Below are positions 35,415 to 44,734 of a stretch of 64,000 nucleotides of DNA, piece by piece (within the stretch, counting starts at the first letter, position 1; each line of letters begins with the position of its first letter). The position numbers and the translations under genes were made by a program. The notes under the pieces were generated by a model. It was given only the letters and a program-made list of their open reading frames with translations, was not told the origin of the DNA and searched no databases. The stretch is taken from NCBI GenBank assembly GCA_963677655.1, contig OY782088.1; one strand, given 5' to 3'. Origin of the DNA: Saccharicrinis sp963677655 (GTDB taxonomy: Bacteria; Bacteroidota; Bacteroidia; Bacteroidales; Marinilabiliaceae).

Positions 35415-37646
35415 ATGAGAAGGAAGTATTTACAAGGGATTATTGCATGTGTTATTTCATTATTAATGATTTCGTGTGCAACTAAGGAAAAAGCAAATAA
35501 TAATGATAGCATGAGCGGAATAATTCAACGAATTATTCCTGAATATGCTCAACATTTTGAAGTGGAAGTTGTACCTACAGATTCTGCAGATTGGTTCGAA
35601 ATAGAATCTGTTAAAGATAAAATAGTGTTGAGGGGTAACAATGGTGTTTCTGTTGCTTCTGCGTTATACTATTATTTAAAAGAATATTGTAATTGCCAGA
35701 TTACATGGAATGGTACCAATTTAAATTTACCAGAGGTACTTCCGGTTGTAGAAAATAAAATTCATAAAAAGACACCTTATGAATACCGCTATTATTTAAA
35801 CTACTGTACGTTTAATTACAGTATGAGCTGGTGGGACTGGGAACGATGGGAGAAAGAAATTGACTGGATGGCTCTGCATGGCATTAACATGCCTTTGGCT
35901 ATCACCGGAGAAGAATATATCTGGGATCAGGTTTATCGTTCGTACGGTTTTACCGATGAAGATTTAGATCCATTTTTTAGTGGGCCTGCTTATTTTGGCT
36001 GGTTTTGGATGGGTAACCTGGATGGCTGGGGAGGTCCTCTTCCTCAAAGTTGGAAAGAAAGCCACAAAGATTTACAGATTAAAATACTTCAGCGTGAGCG
36101 AGAACTGGGAATGAAACCTGTTTTGCCAGCTTTTACTGGTCATGTACCTGCATCTTTTAAAAAGTACTTTCCTGAAGCAAATTTAAAGCAAACCAATTGG
36201 GGAAATGATTTTGATGACACCTATATTTTAGATGCAAATGATCCTTTATTTGCTGAAATTGGTAAGAAGTTTCTGGAAATTCAGTCTGAGGTTTATGGAA
36301 CTGATCATTTATATTCTGCTGATACATTTAATGAAAATGAACCGCCAACAGATGATCCTGAATATTTATCTGAATTAAGTAAGAAAGTATTTGAAGGAAT
36401 GAAATCTGCCGATCCTGAAGCTGTTTGGGTGATGCAGGGATGGTTATTTTACAGTCATCGTGATTTTTGGAAAGCACCTCAAATCAAAGGTTTACTGGAT
36501 GCTGTTCCGAATGATAGAATGATTATTCTGGATTTGGCTGCTGAAATAGAACCGGTTTGGAAGAGAACAGAGGCTTTTTATGGCAAGCAGTGGATTTGGA
36601 ACATGCTGCACAACTTCGGTGGAAACATCAGTATGTTTGGTCGTATTGAGAATGTAGCCAATAATCCGGCTGAGGACCTAAATGATCCTAATTCAGGTCA
36701 GTTAAAAGGAATTGGTTTAACTATGGAAGCAATCGAACAAAACCCGGTTTTATACGAGTTAATGACGGATAATACATGGCGCGATACACCTATTGATTTA
36801 AATATTTGGTTAAAGCAGTATATTAAAAACAGATACGGAAATACCTCTAAGGATATTGAGGATGCCTGGAATATTTTAGTTCAAACCGTATACAATGGTA
36901 AAGTAATCAGAGATGGTGCAGAGTCTATTATTGTGTCGCGTCCAACCTTTGAAGGATATCGCAGATGGGCTCGTACCAAATTAAATTATGCTCCACAAGA
37001 TTTGTTACCTGCATGGGATTTATTTATTAAATCTATTGATGGTAGCGAACAGTATGATGGATTTTTATATGACTTGGTAGATCTTACTCGTCAGGTACTG
37101 GCCAATTATGCATTGCCATTGCAACAGCAAATTACTGTTGCATACAATAATAACGATAAACAAAAATTTGAGCAGTACAGTGCTGAGTTCATCACTTTAA
37201 TTGAAGATATGGATCGCTTATTGGCCACTCAAAAAGACTTTATGTTAGGTCCTTGGTTATCAGACGCACGTTCATGCGGTTTTACACCTGAGGAAAAAGA
37301 TTTATATGAGCAAAATGCCCGTGATTTAATTACGCTTTGGGGAGATGCAAATAACAGATTGCATGAATATAGTTGTCGTCAATGGAGTGGATTGTTCAAT
37401 GATTTTTATAAACCGCGTTGGGAGCAATTCTTTGCTCAGGTTCGTAAAGACTGGCATAAATTCGATCAAAAAGCTTTTGATGAGGAAATTAAACAATGGG
37501 AATGGAAATGGGTCATTTCTAACAATGAATTTCCTGTTGAACCAGCTGGAAATCCTACAGAAATAGCGATTGAATTGTATAAAAAATACAGAGATAGGAT
37601 CATTCCTTTAACTAACATTCAACCTAAAATAGAATACAATTATTGA
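35415..37646 (+). CDS. GH89 alpha-N-acetylglucosaminidase (NAGLU type) lipoprotein
   Basis: A 743-residue lipoprotein (LMISC, Cys21). GH89 retaining enzymes remove terminal alpha-GlcNAc. The N-terminal domain is followed by the catalytic TIM barrel with YYLNYCTFNYSMSWWDWERW and MALHGINMPLAITGEEYIW. The likely acid/base is Glu307 (DTFNENEPP) and the nucleophile Glu438 (TMEAIEQNPVLYEL), which align by motif with human NAGLU Glu316 and Glu446. The C-terminal domain is helical. In humans this enzyme degrades heparan sulfate; here the acetyltransferase homologue follows it. Confidence 0.93.
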   Translation: MRRKYLQGIIACVISLLMISCATKEKANNNDSMSGIIQRIIPEYAQHFEVEVVPTDSADWFEIESVKDKIVLRGNNGVSVASALYYYLKEYCNCQITWNGTNLNLPEVLPVVENKIHKKTPYEYRYYLNYCTFNYSMSWWDWERWEKEIDWMALHGINMPLAITGEEYIWDQVYRSYGFTDEDLDPFFSGPAYFGWFWMGNLDGWGGPLPQSWKESHKDLQIKILQRERELGMKPVLPAFTGHVPASFKKYFPEANLKQTNWGNDFDDTYILDANDPLFAEIGKKFLEIQSEVYGTDHLYSADTFNENEPPTDDPEYLSELSKKVFEGMKSADPEAVWVMQGWLFYSHRDFWKAPQIKGLLDAVPNDRMIILDLAAEIEPVWKRTEAFYGKQWIWNMLHNFGGNISMFGRIENVANNPAEDLNDPNSGQLKGIGLTMEAIEQNPVLYELMTDNTWRDTPIDLNIWLKQYIKNRYGNTSKDIEDAWNILVQTVYNGKVIRDGAESIIVSRPTFEGYRRWARTKLNYAPQDLLPAWDLFIKSIDGSEQYDGFLYDLVDLTRQVLANYALPLQQQITVAYNNNDKQKFEQYSAEFITLIEDMDRLLATQKDFMLGPWLSDARSCGFTPEEKDLYEQNARDLITLWGDANNRLHEYSCRQWSGLFNDFYKPRWEQFFAQVRKDWHKFDQKAFDEEIKQWEWKWVISNNEFPVEPAGNPTEIAIELYKKYRDRIIPLTNIQPKIEYNY

Positions 37647-37669
37647 TAGGATTGGAAAGCATAAAATAC

Positions 37670-37698
37670 AATAGCCAGGGTAAAGTCTCTGGCTATTT
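37670..37698 (+). terminator. Possible terminator or attenuator after GH89
   Basis: A 9-bp stem, AATAGCCAG with CTGGCTATT, around a 10-base loop, with only three T after it. Confidence 0.5.
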
Positions 37699-37791
37699 AG
37701 GGTGATCATATTTTATTGTTTCAGTATAGTATTCTTGCTATGTTGGATTTTTACGGTCTCAGGCCGAACAAAAGCATATTAAATATTTACA

Positions 37792-38934
37792 ATGGCAGAA
37801 GTAATTACAAAAAAAACAGAACGTTTTCTTTCGTTGGATGTGTTTAGGGGATTAACAATAGCCCTAATGATTGTAGTTAATACTCCGGGAACGGGAGCAA
37901 AAATATATGCATACTTAATACATGCACAATGGTTTGGCTTTACTTTGGCCGATTTGGTTTTTCCATCGTTTTTATTTGCTGTTGGTAATTCGTTGAGTTT
38001 CTCAATGAATAAAATGAAGCAAGCGCCTGCAAAAGAGGTTTGGTTTAAGATTATTAAGAGAACTGTAATTATCTTTTTGTTAGGTTATTTAATGTATTGG
38101 TTTCCGTTTTTTAAGAGTGCCGAAGGAGGAGGCTTAATGCTTAAACCAATAGGTGAAACCAGAATCATGGGAGTACTACAAAGAATTGCGCTTTGTTACT
38201 TTTACGCCTCAGTTATCTTTTATTATTTGTCGGAAAAAATTGCATTAATTATTTCGGGAGTCATTTTATTAGGCTATTGGGCTATTCTTTATTTATTTGG
38301 AGAACCAGGTGCAGTGTTGGAAATGGCTACCAATGCAGCATCTAAGTTTGATCTTTCCATTTTAGGTTTAGGACATATCTATAAAAAAGATAGTATTCCT
38401 TTTGATCCGGAAGGATTATTAAGTACGCTTCCGGCAATTGTTAATGTTGTTTTGGGATATGTAGCAGGAATATTTATTCAGAAGAAAGGTAAATCGTTTG
38501 AAGGTATTGCTAAACTTTTAATGTTTGGTTTTGCCTTAACTTCTTTAGCCTTGTGGTGGGATTTAATCTTTCCAATCAGTAAAAAGCTATGGACAAGTCC
38601 TTTTGTACTTTACACTGTAGGATTGGATTTATCAATCATGGCAGTATTGATTTACTTAATCGAATTAAAGAAAGTAAAAGCCGGGATTGCATTTTTTGAT
38701 GTATTTGGGAAAAATCCATTATTCATATATCTTTTTTCGGAGCTATTTTATATAACACTTCGATTAATTCCTGTGGGCAATGGATTAGATGCGTTTGAAT
38801 GGGTAAGTGAAAAAATATTTCAAAATATTGTTCCGGGAGCCTTTGGTTCCCTGTTAACAGCTTTAGTTTTTATGCTAATTTGTTGGTTTTTAGGTTATGT
38901 ACTTCATAAAAAACGTATTTATGTTAAAATATAA
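37792..38934 (+). CDS. HGSNAT/NagX-like membrane acetyltransferase (COG4299, DUF5009)
   Basis: A 380-residue membrane protein with about ten helices, homologous to human heparan-alpha-glucosaminide N-acetyltransferase and bacterial NagX. The N-terminal signature LSLDVFRGLTIALMIVVN and the conserved histidine in HAQWFGFTLADLVFPSFLFAVG are present; this histidine corresponds to the proposed active-site His of the family. These proteins move acetyl groups from cytosolic acetyl-CoA to amino sugars on the other side of the membrane. Sitting directly after GH89, it may N-acetylate terminal glucosamine so that GH89 can cleave it. Confidence 0.85.
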   Translation: MAEVITKKTERFLSLDVFRGLTIALMIVVNTPGTGAKIYAYLIHAQWFGFTLADLVFPSFLFAVGNSLSFSMNKMKQAPAKEVWFKIIKRTVIIFLLGYLMYWFPFFKSAEGGGLMLKPIGETRIMGVLQRIALCYFYASVIFYYLSEKIALIISGVILLGYWAILYLFGEPGAVLEMATNAASKFDLSILGLGHIYKKDSIPFDPEGLLSTLPAIVNVVLGYVAGIFIQKKGKSFEGIAKLLMFGFALTSLALWWDLIFPISKKLWTSPFVLYTVGLDLSIMAVLIYLIELKKVKAGIAFFDVFGKNPLFIYLFSELFYITLRLIPVGNGLDAFEWVSEKIFQNIVPGAFGSLLTALVFMLICWFLGYVLHKKRIYVKI

Positions 38935-39061
38935 GGGGATTCGGTGAGCATTCCCTTCCAAAATATATGGTGAAATGCCCCATGATTATTAATCTCAAAG
39001 TCGTAGTCTTTATTTTATATTCAATACTTTTAAGCTTGAATTAAAATAAAACCAATTTCAC

Positions 39062-42000
39062 ATGAAGATCATCATCAGAATTATACTATTTGTATTATTG
39101 TTACCCACTAATATCTTAGGTGAGGATATTAAATTGGAGCATTATAACAGAGAAAATGGTCTTTCTCATAATTCTGTACGTCATATAATTCAGGATAAAA
39201 CAGGATTACTTTGGTTAGGTACCTATAAGGGCTTGAATAGTTTCGATGGTAAGCGATTTACGCCGTATTTAAGCTCTGCCAAATTAAATCATTGGATTAA
39301 GAATGATGATATCACTGCGTTGGTTATGAGTAAGGACGGTGATGTAATGTGGATTGGAACAAGGGCAGGATTAACCAAACTGAATATGCGGACGCATAAG
39401 TTTACTACTTATGTTCATGATAAAAATAACCCTAATTCCATTCCTGATTCAGAGATTCGCTCTATTTATATCGATAAATTGAATCGTATTTGGATTGGAA
39501 CCAAATTTTCCGGCCTGTGTATTATGGATCAGGAAAAAGAAACGTTTTCGCGCATAAAGATTGAGAGTTTTAATTATATAAAATCAATAATTGAAGATGT
39601 CAATGGCCATATATGGGTTGGAAGTTATGGTACTGGTGGAGTTTCAAAAATCACCTTAAGTAGTACCGGGGCTATTGAAAAGATTCAAAAATACACACTA
39701 AGAATTCCTGATTCAAAGGAGATTAATCCTTATTTAAATTTTATTTATCAGGATGATAAATCAGATATTTTTATTGGTACGAGAGAAGGACTGTTTAAAT
39801 GGAATAAACAAGATGATGTCTTTGAACAACAGCTCATTTATGATTCTGCTTTTAGAGAAACAATAGGTCCGAGTCCTTTTTTTATTTGTATTGCAAAAGC
39901 TCCTGATGGAAAATATTGGATTGGTACCATCGGTGGAATAATAGTTTGTAATCGACTAGAAGATATTGAAAAAGGGAATTTTCAATGGTATTATTCTAAA
40001 AGATCAGAGAGAACCTCTTTGGTTGATAATGCTGTTTCATCATTGTATTTTGATAATTCCGGCCTGCTATGGATAGGTACTGATAATGGATTAGATAAAT
40101 ATGATCCATTTCGAAATCAGTTTAAAAGTATTAATTCTTTTACATTAGTTGAGGCAGGCAAGATTCCACGAATTTCTGATTATGGAGAGACTTACGATAA
40201 TAAGTTAATAGTAGCAACTCATAACAGTGGATTATTTATTAAAAATGATAACAATTTTAAAGTAATTGAAAGTACACCTAAGGAAATTTCCGGAATTTAT
40301 ACAGTGGATGGGAAAACTTTTTATTGTGGATTGTGGAATGGAAAAGTGTTGATATATGACTATATCTCAAATTATTCAAAGGTGATAGATGTTGGCTTTA
40401 GGTCGGTGCCAGTGTCTTCTTTTCATCAACTGGCAAATGGTAATATAGTAATTGGAACTCATGGAAGTGGAGCTGTAATTTTAAATCCAAAAACTTTAAA
40501 TGTAGACTCAGGACTGCAGGAAATATTCCCTAGCATTGAAATTAATCAAATTACATCTTCTGAAGATGGATTAATTTGGATTGCTACAGAAACCGGAGTA
40601 ATTACTTACAATCAAGAAAACGACAAAACAAAACTGTATACCGCCAGAGATGGAGAAATTGAAGGCCTATCAAATAATAGTGCAAAGTCAATTTGTATCG
40701 ACAACTCGAAAAAGATATGGGTTTCAACTCGTATGGGCTTAAATTATTATTCTCCAGATATTGATGATTTTGTGCCCGTTAATAATCCTTCAGAATTAAG
40801 ACAAAACTGGATTACAGATATCGTAAAAGATCAAAATGGTCATTTATGGTTTAATATTAATAATGGTCAGGTGGGGCGCTTTAATCCTGAAGATAATCTG
40901 CTGAGTACTTATGATATTGGAAGTGGAAACCGTTTGGATATATTCAGTAACAAAGGTTTTTTATTATTTGATAATTCAGTTTTTTATGTAACCGGAAAAG
41001 ATGAAATCATCTATTTCACCATCGATGATCTAAAAGACAACCTAAAGTCAGATCCTCCATTTATTAGCGACGTTAAAGTTCAGAATAAATCTGTTTTACC
41101 CGGAGATACCATTAAGGGTCAGGTTGTTCTCGATGAGGATATCAATTATTCACGCGTATTGGATCTTGAATATGTAAACAGAAATTTCTCACTGTCATTT
41201 TCATCTCCTTCATACGCCAATATCCGATTGAATAAATATGAGTATATGTTAGAGGGGTTCGATGAAGAATGGGTTACTGTGGATAACAATGCCACAAATA
41301 TTCAGTATACCAACTTATATCCTAAAGAATATACGTTTAAAATAAGATCTGCAAATAGTAGTGGATATTGGAGTGAAGTATCATCGTATAAAATAAAAAT
41401 AGATCCTCCTTTCTGGTTAACCTATAAAGCTATTTTGTTAGTTCTGACGTTTCTGGCAGTAACCATCTATCTGGTTTATCGACAGCTCAAAAATAGTTTA
41501 ATGTTGAAGCAGGAACTTTTAATGGAGAAAGTTCATCGTGAAAGGGAAGAAAAACTAAATAATGAGAAACTACGTTTTTTTACCAGTATATCTCACGAAA
41601 TCAGAACTCCAATATCCTTGATCATTGGTCCTGCAAAACAATTGGCCGAAGAAGGATTAAATACAGAGTATCAAAAAAGTCGAATAGGGTTAATATTGCA
41701 AAATTCAAACCGATTGTATAATCTGGTGAATCAATTGCTTGATTTTAGAAAGGCTCAAAATGGAGAACTGACGCTCAAGGTGGCTAAAACAGATATTCTG
41801 GTATACTCACAAAATATTTTCCACTCTTTTGATGGTTTGGTGAAAGAGAAGAAAATCAATTATCATTTCATTTGTGAGTATGATGAGCTTGTGGGGTGGA
41901 TTGATGCAGATAAGTACGATAAGATCTTATACAACCTGTTATCCAATGCCATTAAGTTTACACCAAAATTCGGAAGTGTTGATTTGTTTATTGGTATTAA

Positions 42001-43099
42001 TCAGGATCAGAATGATGTAAGAAAACTAATTGTTGAGGTTAGTGATGATGGAATTGGAATTCCATTGGAAAGTCAGCAAAAGATTTTCAAGAGGTTTTAT
42101 CAGGTAGAAGCAACCAAAGATGATCATACCGGAAGTGGTATTGGTCTGTCATTGGTAAACTCTTTAGCTAAAATTCATAAGGCCGAAATTAAACTGGATA
42201 GTGCTCCTGAAAAGGGAAGTGTATTTACAATTGAAATACCAATGGATAAGGATTTTTATGAAAGCGAAGAAATATTCGATTACGAGATTAAATCTACAGA
42301 TTCAATTTTCCCTATTGCAACCGAAGCTAAAAAAATAACCCGATCAACAGAGCTTAAGGAAAAAGTTTTGGTCATTGAAGATAATCAGGAATTGAGGGAT
42401 TATATTGCCGACTATCTGTCAGATTACTACAAGGTTTATAAAGCCGAAAATGGGGAAGAGGGTTTGCAAATTTGTAGACAGATAAAGCCCATTATTTGTA
42501 TTGCAGACGTAATGATGCCTGTGATGGATGGTTTCGATTTTTGTAAAAACCTGAAAAAGGATGAAAGAATCAGTCATATACCGGTAATTCTGCTAACAGC
42601 CTTATCTGATAACGAGAATCAAATGAAAGGTTATAAACTTGGTGCCGATGGATATTTAACCAAGCCATTTGATCCTTCGTTGTTAAAAACCAGAATTGAA
42701 AATATTATCAAAGCCAGAGTTGATTTAAAAGAGAAATTCTCCGATGATGTGGAAAGTAGTGTGGATGTATTAACGCACTCTCCAATTGATGAGGAATTCA
42801 TGAATAAACTAACTGCAATAATTGAAGAAAATATTGGAGAAACCAACCTGACAGGGAGTTTATTGTGCTCAGAGTTAGGAATAAGTTCTTCAACCTTATA
42901 CCGCCGACTTAAGGAGCTGACGGATTTATCTCCAAATGAGTTTATCAGAACCATACGTTTAAAGAAAGCTTTTCAGTTGTTGAAAACCAAGCGAAATAAT
43001 GTTTCTGAGGTTTCTGATCTGGTTGGCTTTAATGACCCGTACTATTTCAGTAGATGCTTTAAAAAACAGTTTGGTTATCCTCCGAGCAATTTATTGTAA
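39062..43099 (+). CDS. Hybrid two-component system regulator (HTCS) of the locus
   Basis: A 1345-residue one-protein two-component system. Secretion signal, then a two-lobed periplasmic beta-propeller sensor (about 20-700, repeated WIGT and LWLGT blades), a Y_Y_Y domain, a membrane helix (about 784-806), HisKA with His845 (SISHEIRTPISLIIGP), HATPase (DDGIGIP, GSGIGLSLV), a receiver with Asp1149 (IADVMMPVMDGFDF) and a C-terminal AraC-type HTH (SRCFKKQFGYPPS). It senses breakdown oligosaccharides and should activate the SusC/SusD operon. No weak residues seen. Confidence 0.96.
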   Translation: MKIIIRIILFVLLLPTNILGEDIKLEHYNRENGLSHNSVRHIIQDKTGLLWLGTYKGLNSFDGKRFTPYLSSAKLNHWIKNDDITALVMSKDGDVMWIGTRAGLTKLNMRTHKFTTYVHDKNNPNSIPDSEIRSIYIDKLNRIWIGTKFSGLCIMDQEKETFSRIKIESFNYIKSIIEDVNGHIWVGSYGTGGVSKITLSSTGAIEKIQKYTLRIPDSKEINPYLNFIYQDDKSDIFIGTREGLFKWNKQDDVFEQQLIYDSAFRETIGPSPFFICIAKAPDGKYWIGTIGGIIVCNRLEDIEKGNFQWYYSKRSERTSLVDNAVSSLYFDNSGLLWIGTDNGLDKYDPFRNQFKSINSFTLVEAGKIPRISDYGETYDNKLIVATHNSGLFIKNDNNFKVIESTPKEISGIYTVDGKTFYCGLWNGKVLIYDYISNYSKVIDVGFRSVPVSSFHQLANGNIVIGTHGSGAVILNPKTLNVDSGLQEIFPSIEINQITSSEDGLIWIATETGVITYNQENDKTKLYTARDGEIEGLSNNSAKSICIDNSKKIWVSTRMGLNYYSPDIDDFVPVNNPSELRQNWITDIVKDQNGHLWFNINNGQVGRFNPEDNLLSTYDIGSGNRLDIFSNKGFLLFDNSVFYVTGKDEIIYFTIDDLKDNLKSDPPFISDVKVQNKSVLPGDTIKGQVVLDEDINYSRVLDLEYVNRNFSLSFSSPSYANIRLNKYEYMLEGFDEEWVTVDNNATNIQYTNLYPKEYTFKIRSANSSGYWSEVSSYKIKIDPPFWLTYKAILLVLTFLAVTIYLVYRQLKNSLMLKQELLMEKVHREREEKLNNEKLRFFTSISHEIRTPISLIIGPAKQLAEEGLNTEYQKSRIGLILQNSNRLYNLVNQLLDFRKAQNGELTLKVAKTDILVYSQNIFHSFDGLVKEKKINYHFICEYDELVGWIDADKYDKILYNLLSNAIKFTPKFGSVDLFIGINQDQNDVRKLIVEVSDDGIGIPLESQQKIFKRFYQVEATKDDHTGSGIGLSLVNSLAKIHKAEIKLDSAPEKGSVFTIEIPMDKDFYESEEIFDYEIKSTDSIFPIATEAKKITRSTELKEKVLVIEDNQELRDYIADYLSDYYKVYKAENGEEGLQICRQIKPIICIADVMMPVMDGFDFCKNLKKDERISHIPVILLTALSDNENQMKGYKLGADGYLTKPFDPSLLKTRIENIIKARVDLKEKFSDDVESSVDVLTHSPIDEEFMNKLTAIIEENIGETNLTGSLLCSELGISSSTLYRRLKELTDLSPNEFIRTIRLKKAFQLLKTKRNNVSEVSDLVGFNDPYYFSRCFKKQFGYPPSNLL

Positions 43100-43176
43100 T
43101 GAATAAATGGAGGAAAGTAAAACAGTTTTTGAGTGCAATGATTATGTTGGATACAAGTTATAGAACGAATTAAATA

Positions 43177-44586
43177 ATGATATTAATAAATATGAACGGA
43201 ATGAAGAATCTAAAAACTGTTTTGCTATCACTCACTGTTTTGTGGTTTGCGAGTTGTCAGGTAAAAACAAATACAGAAAAGGTATTTAATATTGTTGATT
43301 TTGGTGCTGTAGCCGATGGAGTAACAGATAATGCAGCTGCTATTAAAAAAACCATAGAAGCGTGTACTAAAGCCGGTGGAGGTAAAGTTTTGGTTCCTGG
43401 TGAAGGTGTATTTTTAACAGGACCTTTTGATTTAACATCTAAAATGGAATTACGTGTTGAGGGTGGAGCAACCTTATTGGCAAACCCTGATACAGCCGTT
43501 TACACCGAAAGTGCTTTTAGAGAAAATCCTGGTGAAGGAACAATTTGGATTGGAGGTAAAGACCTTCATGATGTTTCTATTACAGGGTTAGGCGTAATAG
43601 ATGGTAATGGATTTGAATTTATGGGAGAAGAACAAGGCGATGCATATGAGTTACTTCCTTTTAATGTAAAAGATCCTCGTCCACATGTTTTAACGCTGGT
43701 TAATGTACATAATCTGCGAATTGAAAATGTAACATTCAGGCATTCTGCATATTGGACTGTGCATTTGATTGGTTGTGATGATGGAGTTATTACAGGTGTT
43801 ACCATCGATAATAGTCTGCAAATTAGAAATAGTGACGGAATTGATCTGGATCACAGTAAAAATATAAGAATCAGTGATTGTCACATTCAAAGTGGTGACG
43901 ACAGTATTTGTTTAAAAAACAGAAGGGAGTTTGAAGAGTATGGAAACTGCGAAAATATTGTGGTTACAAACTGTTTAATGAGTTCAAGATCATGTGCTTT
44001 AAAAATTGGCTCTGAAAACATGGATACGATTCAAAATGTTACAGTTAGTAATTGTACAATTTTGGCTAGTAACAGGGGAATCGGAATTCAAAACAGAGAT
44101 GAAGGCGTGGTACAAAATGTACTTTTTACAAACATGATTGTGGAGAGTAAATTTTTTAGTGATGTTTGGTGGGGTAAATCAGAGCCTATTTACGTTACAG
44201 CTTATCGCAGAGCTAATATCAATCATAAAGATGCCAGCTGGAGATTCCCTGAGGGTGCCAAAGAAGGTAGAGTAGGACAAGTAAACGATATTGTATTCAG
44301 AAATATTCAGTGTCGTTCAGAGAATGGTGTTTATGTCAGTGCAGAATCTAAAGATAAAATTAATAATATTCTATTCGATGGAGTTTCGGTAGTGCTAAAC
44401 AGAGTAACAGATTACGAAGGAGGAGTTTATGACCGTAGACCTTGCGAAGGAGTTGGATTAGTAAAAGCTAAAACTTCTGCTTTTTACATTGATAATGCTA
44501 CCAATGTTCAGGTAAGAGATTGTGATATCAGAATTGGAGATAATGCACCATTAAATATGGGTGAATTAATTCATAGAACAAACTAG
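43177..44586 (+). CDS. GH28 family (polygalacturonase-like) lipoprotein with altered motifs
   Basis: A 469-residue right-handed beta-helix lipoprotein (lipobox WFASC). The pectin-lyase-fold start VFNIVDFGAVADGVTDN is followed by GH28 motifs: NSDGIDLDHSKN (usual NTDGxD), SGDDSICLK (catalytic double Asp present), SCALKIGSE where the GHGxSIGS histidine is expected, and RGIGIQNRDEG where RIK is expected. The three carboxylates can thus be made, but the His and the basic subsite residue differ. The substrate is probably not plain polygalacturonate. Starts at 43177, 43192 or 43201 are possible; the last gives the most typical signal peptide. Confidence 0.85.
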   Translation: MILINMNGMKNLKTVLLSLTVLWFASCQVKTNTEKVFNIVDFGAVADGVTDNAAAIKKTIEACTKAGGGKVLVPGEGVFLTGPFDLTSKMELRVEGGATLLANPDTAVYTESAFRENPGEGTIWIGGKDLHDVSITGLGVIDGNGFEFMGEEQGDAYELLPFNVKDPRPHVLTLVNVHNLRIENVTFRHSAYWTVHLIGCDDGVITGVTIDNSLQIRNSDGIDLDHSKNIRISDCHIQSGDDSICLKNRREFEEYGNCENIVVTNCLMSSRSCALKIGSENMDTIQNVTVSNCTILASNRGIGIQNRDEGVVQNVLFTNMIVESKFFSDVWWGKSEPIYVTAYRRANINHKDASWRFPEGAKEGRVGQVNDIVFRNIQCRSENGVYVSAESKDKINNILFDGVSVVLNRVTDYEGGVYDRRPCEGVGLVKAKTSAFYIDNATNVQVRDCDIRIGDNAPLNMGELIHRTN

Positions 44587-44607
44587 GTTTATATTTAACA
44601 CAAAGAG

Positions 44608-44649
44608 AGCCCGAAATCTAAAATTGTAAATTTCGGGCTTTGTTTTTTA
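44608..44649 (+). terminator. Terminator after GH28, end of the polysaccharide locus
   Basis: A 10-bp stem (AGCCCGAAAT / ATTTCGGGCT) and 12-base loop followed by TTGTTTTTT. It separates the + strand locus from the convergent second lon. Confidence 0.9.
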
Positions 44650-44734
44650 TTATTGTAAACTTTTGTAATTGTTTGATATGTAGCGTTAAATGCGGTTAAG
44701 TCTATCGTCTATTATCTAAAGTTTAAAATCAAAT

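Noticed and set aside
21121..44586. Heparan sulfate degradation locus
   Set aside because: GH89 and the HGSNAT homologue fit, but no sulfatase, heparin lyase or GH88-type enzyme is present, and GH92/GH43/GH28 do not fit.
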